Position numbers and translations under genes: made by a program. Positions 49,681 through 64,000 of a stretch of DNA of 64,000 nt are shown here, one piece after another. This DNA comes from Zingiber officinale (lineage: Eukaryota; Streptophyta; Magnoliopsida; Zingiberales; Zingiberaceae). The stretch spans positions 106,804,436 to 106,868,435 of the forward strand of contig NC_056001.1 in assembly GCF_018446385.1 (NCBI RefSeq). Reading direction: 5' to 3'. The first letter of the stretch is position 1. Every line of letters begins with the position of its first letter. The notes beneath the pieces were generated by a model. The model was not told the DNA's origin and ran no database searches. It was given only the letters and a program-made list of their open reading frames with translations.

Positions 49681-51003
49681 TATCACAACTAAAAACCAAT
49701 CTAAAAGTTATTTAATCATAACTAAAAGTAAAATTTAAAATCAAATTTAAAATCAACTTAACTAAAAATTAAATTAAATTAATACTTTACTAAACTAATT
49801 AAATTATGTTAAACTTAAATTAAGTTAAACTTTAAACTTAAAATAAAATTTATATTTATATTAAACTTTAAAATTAAAGTTTAATTAAGTTAAACTTAAA
49901 CTAAACTCAAACTTATAGTTAAATTAAAATTAAAATTAATTCTAAGTCTATGTTACTTAAATGTAATTTAACAACTTGAAATTAACAACTTATTTAATTT
50001 ACTTAATTCTTAATCTTATTAATTAATCTACTAATTTAAAAATTATTTTGTTACTTAGTAAACATTTTAAAACTTAAGTTGACAAGGTCTTCTTAAAAGG
50101 TTTTAGTGTACAATCACTTTCAAATTTTTTAAAATGTTTTGAAAACTCACCTTCAAACTTTATGTTCTTTTAATTTAAATCAACCCCCTTGACACATAAG
50201 AAGTTTTACTTGTGGTTAACAAGAAGTTCTAAGAATGTGTCAAGTTAAGGGGGAGCCCTTAACTTTTAAAAAGTAATTTTTAAAAATTACTTTTGCAAAT
50301 CTTTGAAACTAAGTTTGAAAAATTACTTTCATAATCTTTTACAAAATGTCTCTTTACTTTACAATTTTTTTGTGAAAACACATTGCAAAATATTTTTTTT
50401 AAAAAAAAAACTTAAACTTTCAAAAGTTATTAATTGTGAAAACTCATTTTTGTCTCTTAGAAAATTTGTTTAAAAGTTACTTAGAAGTTTTAAATTAAAA
50501 AAAAGGTCTTAAGTTAAAAATTCGTTTTACTTAAGTTTTCTTTGATATTTACTTAGAATTTTTTTTCTCAATCATTTTAAAATATACGTTGAAAGGTGCT
50601 TTTACAAACACTTTAGAAAGTTTTTTTTCGCACATTATTGGTGCAAAACCTAATAAAAGCTAACCTTAAGTGCATATCCTTTTGATGTGTGCCAAAGGGG
50701 GAGAGTGATATCTTAAGTTAGAAAAATCTTAAGTTAGAAAAGTTAAAACATTCTTAACCTCTCTCAAAAATTTTCGAATTTCTCAAATCTTGAGAATTAA
50801 CCCTTAAAAGACCCAAGCCTAACTTAAGAAAATTGTCAAATGTTAAAAAGGGGAAGATTATTGGTGCAATCAACCTCTAGGGTTTCGATGTTTGACAATA
50901 TGACTAAGGGTTGACCCAAACAGAACTTGATATTTGGGAGAGAGAAGTCTAGTCAGGACTAGATGACTAGCAAAAGTAAGTCCAAACCAAAGGTTAGGTA
51001 AAG

Positions 51004-51250
51004 TGGAAGTCCGGATGAGTGAAGTTGGGCCCTAGTGAGTGAAGATAGGTGGTGGAAGTCCCGGTGAGTGAAGTCGGGCCCTAGTGAGTGAAGCTAGGTG
51101 GTGGAAGTTCCGGTGAGTGAAGTCGGGCCCTAGTGAGTGAAGCTAGGTGGTGGAAGTCCCGGTGAATGAAGTCGGGCCCTAGTGAGTGAAGCTAGGTGGA
51201 GGAAGTCCTGGTGAGTGAAGCCAAACAATGGAAGACCTATTGAGTGAAGC
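51004..51250 (+). repeat. 49-bp minisatellite in the LTRs of the second family
   Basis: Units starting CCCTAGTGAGTGAAGCTAGG repeat with a 49-base period (for example at 51079, 51128 and 51177). Each unit has two halves sharing GTGAGTGAAG. Related arrays are at about 43340-43520 (5' LTR) and 38655-38870 (solo LTR) with about three units, against about four here. Confidence 0.85.
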
Positions 51251-52330
51251 TAGACGACCCTAGGAGGTAACCCTAGGTTATACTTGAATTCTGTTAATAC
51301 TGTGCTATGCTCCTGCGACGCCGCGAGGCTACTCTGACGAAGTGCTACTGTTTTTTATTTCTAATTATTGTCGGTACTATTTCCTTAAAAGCATTTGTAC
51401 TTAAACTTGCAATATTTTACGAATTGCTAATGGATTGCCCAACGAAAGCACTCGACGAGTGCGGGCTTTGGAGTAGGAGTCGACATAGGTTTTGAACCAA
51501 GTAAATTGATTTTGTGTTAGCGTTGTTGTGTTTTTCGCTTATTCCGCTGCCTACTCTATACGTCGATAATTATTTTTAATCGATATTCACCCCCCTCTAT
51601 CGAATTCACGATCCAACACGTTTAACTCGTGATTCTCGATGAACTTGATTCAACCCCCCCCCCCCCCTCTCACGATTCAATACTCTCAAAGTTTATTCAG
51701 CAAATATATTGTAACAACTACTAACCAATAACTGCTGCAACACATTTTCTCTTTTATAGTAGCTACTAGTTAGTAGCTGCTACAACATAGTTTTTCCTAT
51801 GTTGTTGTAGAAGCTACTAAATAGTAGCTGCTACAATAGAGAAAATTATATTATAGAAGCTACTAACTAGTAGTTACTACAATGAGCTTATCGAGTAAAT
51901 TTTGAGAGGTCATAACTTTTGATTCCGAATGCACCATGCAATGCACAATATATGAAATAGAAGATCTCTAAACAAGTTTTGGTTTAATATATTGTGCGTC
52001 TCATGGTTCAATCTGAGTTAAAAGTTATATCCTCTCAAAGTTCACTCAGCAAATATATTGTAGTAGCTACTAATCAATAACTGCTACAACATAATTTTCT
52101 CTATTGTAGCAGGTACTAACCAGTAACTGCTATAACATAGTTTTTCCTGCTACAACACAACATACAAAATTTTGATATACCAAAATTTTCGGTATGAAAC
52201 TCATACCATACCAAAAATATAGTATACAGAATTTTCAGTATAGTATTGATATAAAATTTTTATACTAAATTTTTGGTATGGTATACGATATGGAAATTTG
52301 GTATCCGTATACTATACCGACCCAACCCTA

Positions 52331-52715
52331 ATATCGTCAGCTCTGTCATCTCGTAGCCTCATCGTCTCCCCAAACCTTTGTCGCCTTATCGTCACCATTG
52401 CTTGCCTTTACTCTCCTGAGAGACCAGCAGTCTGGCAGCAACAATCCAATCCTTGATCTCCAAATCAAATCCCCACTAGCCCAACACCGACAATCTCTTA
52501 TCTCCGTTCTCCAAGCTAGATTTTTTGCTTCCTTTGCTTATATTTCCCTTTCTTTTTCTACTTTTGTAGTTTGCACGAATTTTTTGTTGCTTGTAGAGTT
52601 GGAGTGTTTGACCAATTAACATTTTTTTATTCAAATCCATTCTTTTGTTGACATTTTTATATTTGATTCTGAACCAAAACTATGAGTTCGGTTGTAATAT
52701 CATTGAATTGGATAA
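52331..52715. other. Right half of the entered locus, spacer
   Basis: Starts with the right copy of the 8-base duplication (ATATCGTC) and continues the TCGTC-rich sequence seen before 31475, then AT-rich spacer up to the minus-strand LTR. No gene recognised. Confidence 0.5.
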
Positions 52716-54083
52716 TGTTGGATTGGTGTGCACGTGAGAAGGGGGGAGGGGGGGATAAATCATGTGTATTTTAAAAATAAAGTATTTTTTTAACTTAAAG
52801 AAAAGTGCAGCAAAAAAACTAAATATAAGTGGAAAACACAAGACTCGGTCTGTTACTTGGTTCAGAGCTTTTGGTGACTCTTACTCCAAGGCCCACGATC
52901 CCTCAGATTTTATCACTAGGCAATCCACTAAAGAACCTTTTTCGGAACTGCTGAAAAAGAGAATCGAGTACAAGAATTAAGAAAATTGTAACAATCCTAC
53001 ACTTTTATTTTTGCAAGTATATGAAGGGAATGCACAATAAAAATAGTTTGTTACCAACACTTAGAAGACGTGAGCTTGATCGAGCTCATGTGTTGGTGTT
53101 GGTCTGTCAGCAGCCGTCAGATGTCATGGAGCAGTAGCATAACAACAGTACAACGTAGTCGGGGTCACAGATTGATCGTAGTAGCTCATAGTAGAGATCT
53201 CTATTTAGGGATGCTTGTGGCCTTCTTTTATAGATGATTTGAGGCTCCTCCTTCCCTTGGAGGTGCTTCCAGTTGATCTGATCTTCAACAAAAACTGCAT
53301 CTCTTATCCGCATGGAGGTGCCTCCTTCCCAATGGAGGCGCCTCAATTCTCTGAGACTCTATCCTTCGCGATTGTAATTCTTATCTGCATGGGGAGGTAC
53401 CTTCTTCCTCCTGAGGTGCCTTCGCACCTCCAACACTGAGGCGCCTCCATGCTTCTAGCGCAGAGGCTTCGGCCAGCTGCTTCGATGTGCTCCCACACCA
53501 ATCTAAGGTGCCTCGGGTGAACAATATCCGAGACTTCTTTTGCTTTTCTAACTCCGGCAGAGGCATATTAGTGCACAGAAAGATAATAGAACCTACAAAA
53601 TAGAGTTAGCACAAGAATAAACATTATTATTTAGATTATGTCCTAGTCTTAGTGTCAGCTTAGACTTCCAAAATGAATTTAAGTTAGACTAGCACCTAAA
53701 GTCCCTAATTGGGACTCGCCCTCACTGGATCACTGTCCTCCAGTGATTTACCCCACTTACCATGCAGAATCGCTTGCCTCTCCTTTGACCCACCAGGTCT
53801 TCCTACCAGTTGTCAAGTCCGCAGACCCAACTGGACTTTGGCCAGCTATCAGGTCTTACGAACTCAGCCAGACTTCCAGCCAGATATCTGGTCACTCATT
53901 GACCTATCTGGACTTCCAACCAGCTATCAGCCAACAAACCTAGCTGGATTTTAGCCTGGTGTCAGGCCCTCCAGACCCTTCAAGTCCTACACACTTAGTA
54001 ACAAAATTAAATAACACAACATCTAACTTTAATACATTTATCGATCATCATAAGTTCCATCATTGGTGCCAATTGCACCAACA
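52716..54083 (-). repeat. LTR of the third Copia element
   Basis: Ends are TGTTGGATTGG on the plus strand at 52716 and GCACCAACA ending at 54083. A TATA-like TCTATAAAAGAAGG lies on the minus strand near 53230, just downstream of several GGAGGCGCCTCC-like inverted words. Confidence 0.85.
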
Positions 54084-57000
54084 ATCTCTCTTTTTTTGAT
54101 TTAATGACAACCTAGGTTAAAGTTAGAAAAAAATTTGCAAAAAAAAAAAATATGATTATGATTTAAGGGAATACTATTAGTTTAACTTTTTATTTATTCT
54201 CTTGATCATTTTAGGGTTTAAAATTTTCATAAAAATTCTTACTTTTCTTACTTAAACTCTTACCCTCCCCCTTTGGCATTCAATAAAAATGGATATGCAA
54301 ATAAGTTCCACCAAAAGTATAAAACATGTAAATAAACTAAGTAAACTCTGTAAAACACTCAAGCTATTCAGGTCTATTTTAGAGAGAGGGTTAAAATGAT
54401 TTCAAAAGAATATTCCAAAACATATTTGCTAAATCTTATTGTTTACAAAAATTAATTTCAAAATTATTTATAAGGGTTTTCAAAAACAGTTGGCCAAAAA
54501 TTTTAAAAAGTTTCAAAAAAGTTTAAAGACAATTATTTTGTAAATATAAACTTTTTTAAAAAAAATTGGAAGCACTTTTCAAATATAAAGTATTTTTCAA
54601 AATAAATTTCAATCATTTTTCACAATATTTTGCAAGTATTTTAAAAATAGATTTTCAAAGCGATTTTCAAAGCAAGTTTTGAAGGAGTTTGGTCAACACA
54701 TTTAAAAAAAAACATTTCAAGTATTTTCAAAAATATTTTGCAAGTATTTAAAATAGGTTTTTCAAAGCAATTTTTAAAACAATTTGTAAAACGCTTTTTT
54801 GGGTTTTTTCAAATTTGTTTTTCGAGGAAGTTGTCAAAGTATTTTCAAAGTAAATTTTCAACCAATTTAAAAAGTTCTAAGTAATATTCATAAATGCTTG
54901 GAAAATAATTTTTAAAACACTTTTCAAAATATTTTTCAAAATAAATAATTTTTAAAGCATTGATTTTTCAAGGAAACAGTTTTCAAAAGTATTCAAATAT
55001 TTTTAAAAATTGGTAAAAACATAAAAAAAAAATTCAAAGTAATTTTTAATCAGCTTTCAAAATAGGTCATCTTCTTTAACCTGACATTATTTTAAAAGTA
55101 AACATATAAGAATTGGTCCTTAAATATTTAACTTTAGTTACTAACTAACTACTAGAAGATAGTAGCGTTCATTTGGTTAGTAAAGTTAAGTAGATTTATC
55201 CAGTTAGTTATTCAGTTAGAAGGATTACCTAACTTGATCAATATATATTGGTATTTAACACTCAAACTTATAATGATGCACTGACATAAACATCTGAAGT
55301 CCAGGCAAAATCCTATACATCTCACGTCATTCTATATTTTTAAATATACAAGGAAGATAACCCTAGTGTGCTTATGAGATCTTGTCTGTCTAAAAACTAT
55401 AGGATCATATTGTCTAAGAGAAAACATAGGCTAAGTCCATAACAGATTTTGGAAAACTAGAAAAATAGGAATTTTAAAGTAAATATAGGAGTAGCCTAGA
55501 AGTTAAAAATTGCTTGCTAGTAAAAATGAAGTAAAAAAATTAAGTTCTAATCTATCGTACACATTTCTAAATATCGACGTAAATTGCTAAATTCGGATTT
55601 AGGAAGCGATTTGGTGAAGATGTCAGCTAGATTTAATTTGGACTCAACGTAGTTGAGTTCAATGCTTCTTTTAGCAACATGATTGCTGATAAAGTGATAT
55701 TTAATTTCAATGTGTTTAGTTTTTTAATGATATACTGGATTTTTTATTAAGTTAATTAAGCTGATGTTATCAATAAATATTTTTACATTTTTATGATTTA
55801 GATTGAAGTCTTTTAAAGTGGGCATCATCTATAATAATTGGGTTACACACTCACCCATTGCTATATATTCTGCTTCAGTAGTAGATAAAGCAACACAATG
55901 TTATTTTTTACTAAATCAACTGATAAGTAATGGTCCAAGGAGTTGACATTCACCACTTGTACTTTTTTATTTAACTTACAACTGACATAATCTGAGAAAA
56001 ATAACCTATAAGTTCAAAACTAGGTATTTTAGGGTACTAAATTCCTATGGGTGTACCTTTTAAATATCTAAAGATGTTTTTTTCATTAGTTAGGTGAGAT
56101 TTCTTAGCACAGTTTTGATATCTGACATACATACTAATTGTAAATAAAATATTAGGTCGGCTTGCAGTTAAGTATAACAAACTACCTATGCACTTCTATA
56201 ATATTTTAAATCTACTAGTTTTCTATTTTAATCACTATCTAAAGTTATGTTAGCTGCCATTAGTATTTTTATTTCTTTAGTATTTTCTATTTTGAATTTT
56301 TTAAGTAATTATTTTATATATTTTTATTGGTAAACATAATTTTCGTCATTTATATGTTTAATTTATAAACTTAAGAAATAGGTTAATTTTCCTATTAAGC
56401 TCATTTCAAATTCTTATTCCATTAAGGTGATAAATTTTTATAAAAATTTTGAATTTGTTGATCCAAAAATTGTATCATCTACATATACTTGGGCTATAAA
56501 AATATCTTGTTTAAGAGTTTTCACAAAAAGAGTTGGATCAACTCGACTTTGGTTGAATTCTTTAGAAATTAGCTAAGAGGTTAACCTTTCATACCAGGCC
56601 CTAGATGCTTGTTTAAGATCATACAATATTTTCTTTAGTCAAAACACATGGTCAGGATAATCTAAACTCTCGAACCCAGGTGGTTGACTTATATACACTT
56701 CTTCTTTGATGAGCCCATTTAAGAAAGCAGATTTAACATTCATTTGGAAAAGTTTAAATCCTTTATGAGCTGCATAACTTAGTAGTATTCTAATAACTCA
56801 AGTCTAGCTACTGGGGCATAGTTTTCATCATAGTCAAGTCTCTCTACTTGACTAAATCCTTTAGCTACTAATCTAGCTTTGTTTCTAATGATTTTTCCTT
56901 TTCCATTTAGTTTGTTTCTAAAGATACACTTTATTTCTATACACTTTTTGTCTTTGGGTAATGGTACTAAGTCCTAGACTTTGTTTCTTTCAATTTGGGT

Positions 57001-58620
57001 CAATTCTTCCTGCATGGCTATGATCCAGTCTGGGTCAAGTAAAGATTCTACTATAGTTTTGGGTTCAATCTTAGAAATCAAAGTAATTTGACTTAAGTTT
57101 CTAAATGTTGGTCTAGTTTAAATCCTTAGATCTGTGTCACATATTATTTGGTCAACTGTATGGTTTGAGCTAACTCTTATTATTCTAAACTCAATTTGTG
57201 TTTGTTGATTTTCTTCTGTGCGAGTTAGTTCATTTTCTTGTTCTCTTATTTGATTTAGGGTTTCACTATCTTCCCCTAGATCAGAGCTAGATTTGACAAA
57301 GTCTATTGGTTCAAATTGAGTTTGACTTTGGTCAAGTTCTTTAGGATTAGAGGTTTCATCAAATTTTACATTTGTGGTTTTACATTTGTGGTTTTCTCAA
57401 TTCTTAGGGTACTTTTGTTGTAAACTCAATAAACTCTACTATTTAGTGATTACCCTATAAAGATTCCATTTTTAATTTTTGATTTAAATTTTCTTAAGTA
57501 TTCTCTCGTATTTAAGATATAAATATTACATCCAAATATTTAAAATAATTAATGTTAGGTGTTTTATCATGATAAATTCCATAGAGAGTTTTATTAAGTA
57601 TTTTGTGAATTGTTGTTATATTTTGGGCATAGCAAGTTGTACTCACAACTTCAGCCCAAAGGCATTGTTCTAGTGGCTTCTTGTAGGGTCTTATTTTTTT
57701 TTTCAACTACCCCATTTTATAAAGGTGTTTTAGAACATGAAAATTCTCGATGATAGTCATTTTCTAAATAAAATTTTGTAAACTTATGGTTTTTAAATTC
57801 TCCACCATTATTGCTCCTAATTCTTTTAATTTTTAATTATTTTTTATTTTCAGTTTGTTTAAAAAATTACTAAATATTTTAAATGTTTCATCTTTATTTC
57901 TTAAAAATTTGCCCAGGTAAATCTTTAATAATCATCAATTATTACTAAAAAATATAAACAACCATTAATTGGCTTTAACTCCATGTGAGTCAAATAAATC
58001 TAGATGTAGTAATTCTAGCATAAAATTGGTTTGCGTTTGATAGTTACAAACAAACTTGATTTGGTTTGTTTTCCTTGTTAGCAAACATTACAAATAATTG
58101 GTTCAAGGTTAAATAATTTTAGTAAACTTCTAACTAAATTATTTAATCTTGTAATATTCCTAAAGTGAGCGTGGGACAATATTCTATGCCACAGCCAGAT
58201 TTCCTCTTTTTTTGTGTCAAGTGACATTTAAGCGAGGAGTGGCTAGATTAATTATATAAATATTATTACACCTAAATCATTTTAATTTTATGTTAGGGTT
58301 TTTTACATGTTTAATTAAATATTCAAATGGCAAGAACCTAATCTTATAGCCATAGTCACACAATTGACTAATGCTAAGCAAATTAAATTTAAAATTTTCA
58401 ATAAATAATATTTTGCAAATAAAGAAATCAAACTCAAGTTTAATATTACCTATTCTAATTACCTTAAGTTTATCGTTGTTTTCAAAGACAACTGTTTCTA
58501 AACTTTTATATTTTAATTTAATAAATTTGATGAGATCCTTAATCATGTGTCTGAAACAACTACTATCCAACTACTATCCAAGTTCCTCTTAGATGCCTAA
58601 AAAAAGATAGGAGTCATGAT
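52716..58620 (-). mobile_element. Third Copia element, minus strand, 5'-incomplete and broken
   Basis: Reading the minus strand, the 3' LTR is 54083-52716 (1368 bases, TGTTGG to CCAACA), preceded by a polypurine tract (AAAAAAAGAGAGA). Upstream lie RNase H (about 56000-55560, CVALSTTEAEYIAM), reverse transcriptase (about 57060-56300, VYVDD near 56475), integrase (about 58180-57400) and the protease/pre-integrase region (about 58600-58277). Gag and a 5' LTR are not seen; the recognisable part stops near 58620, about 165 bases from the spermine synthase stop codon. The LTR shares blocks with the first element's LTR (for example GGTCTGCGGAC and GTCACTGGAGGA-like words), so it is the same broad lineage. 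It carries many breaks. Confidence 0.85.
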
Positions 58621-58785
58621 TAGGCTCTAAGTTTAAGTTACATGTAATTAGGTTTTAAACAAAGTTTAATTAATTAACTCAGCACAATTACACCCCTACC
58701 CATCAAGCATCAAAGAAGTTCTCACAAATTTGTAAAAATTAACCATCTATTGCTCCCACAAAAGCCTTTCATATAAGCAATTCTA
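58621..58785 (-). other. 3' flank of spermine synthase
   Basis: Short AT-rich stretch between the stop codon and the Copia remnant; it must hold the 3' UTR or part of it. No clear poly(A) signal seen. Confidence 0.4.

Positions 58786-64000
<5,215 letters not shown>

Larger units (their letters stand above)
43196..51623 (+). mobile_element. Second Copia-related element, non-autonomous, broken
   Basis: The element is 43201-51618, inserted in the 3' LTR of the first and flanked by CATTT (43196-43200) and CGTTT (51619-51623). The 5' LTR is 43201-44436; the 3' LTR runs 50859-51618 and is shorter. The tRNA-iMet primer site is at 44439-44450, and a polypurine tract (AAAAAGGGGAAGA) precedes the 3' LTR. 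The interior has a short gag-like start (about 44700-45000), an Asn/Lys-rich stretch (45064-45816), a block shared with the first element (about 45865-46370) and then AT-rich tandem repeat. No protease, integrase or reverse transcriptase is recognisable, so movement would have needed a helper. The LTRs differ at 7 of their first 100 bases, so it is younger than its host. Confidence 0.88.
32186..51682 (+). mobile_element. Ty1/Copia LTR retrotransposon (SIRE/Maximus-like), old and broken
   Basis: The 5' LTR is 32186-33387 (TGTTGG...CCAACA). The 3' LTR starts at 41988, is interrupted by a younger element, and ends at 51682. The element is flanked by CTCTC (32181-32185 and 51683-51687). The primer site TGGTATCAGAGC (33390) matches initiator Met-tRNA. 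Parts in order: gag-like region from about 33650 to 34720; protease and pre-integrase region about 36080-36500 (WILDIGCSKHMTG); integrase about 36500-37200; reverse transcriptase about 37600-38500 (YVDD near 38155); RNase H about 39830-40300. This order is Copia, and the size and 1.2-kb LTRs suggest SIRE/Maximus. The two LTRs show 12 differences in their first 100 bases, so it is old. It carries many breaks and no complete polyprotein. Confidence 0.9.
31475..52330. mobile_element. hAT-like foldback element, split by nested retrotransposons
   Basis: The left part is 31475-32185 and the right part 51688-52330, about 1.35 kb in all. It begins TAGGGGAGGG and ends CCAACCCTA. Flanks are ATCTCGTC (31467-31474) and ATATCGTC (52331-52338), 7 of 8 matching, as for hAT. 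Subterminal arms are rich in GGTATACC/CATACC words and are inverted with respect to each other. The core is an array of palindromic units: TAGTAGCTACTA-type arms, and AATATATCAAAT paired with ATTTGATATATT (for example 32091-32150). No coding capacity seen. The right part resumes exactly where the left stops, after CCTCTC. Confidence 0.7.

Noticed and set aside
53107-53954. Several ORFs of 60-81 codons
   Set aside because: All lie within the LTR of the minus-strand Copia element and match no protein.

Overview
The window reads as nuclear DNA of a flowering plant. Genes have many introns, with GT-AG borders apart from one GC-AG. Intergenic DNA is AT-rich, and tRNA-iMet-primed Ty1/Copia retrotransposons, MITEs and an Au-like SINE are present. 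First exons are much more GC-rich than later ones (PDC, MDH, TTL), which suggests a commelinid monocot; that placement is an inference, not a species call.

Layout. 1-1.9 kb: AT-rich flank with a MITE-like inverted-repeat element. 1.9-4.4 kb (+): pyruvate decarboxylase, 7 exons. 5.0-8.5 kb (+): mitochondrial malate dehydrogenase, 7 exons. 9.7-23.6 kb (+): splicing factor SF3A3 (SF3a60), 12 coding exons spread over about 14 kb. 24-26.4 kb: intergenic, holding a hAT-type MITE with a perfect 8-bp target duplication and an Au-like SINE with a 13-bp duplication. 26.5-29.7 kb (-): TPR plus thioredoxin-like TTL protein, 7 exons. 31.5-52.3 kb: a nested block in which a hAT-like foldback element was entered by a Copia element (SIRE/Maximus-like), which was itself entered by a solo LTR and by a second, apparently non-autonomous Copia relative carrying over 3 kb of 24-25-bp AT-rich tandem repeat. 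52.7-58.6 kb (-): a third, 5'-incomplete Copia relative. 58.8-64.0 kb (-): spermine synthase, 11 exons visible, 5' end beyond the window.

The five host genes are ordinary housekeeping or signalling genes (fermentation, TCA cycle/malate shuttle, U2 snRNP assembly, TPR scaffold, polyamines). Nothing suggests they act as a unit. I rebuilt their exon structures by matching conserved protein sequence and splice phase; each of the four complete ones closes in frame at close to the normal family length. I found no new biochemical system. The most informative parts are the nested insertions with readable target duplications, the repeats carried inside the LTRs and internal regions, and a few splice-site oddities in the host genes.
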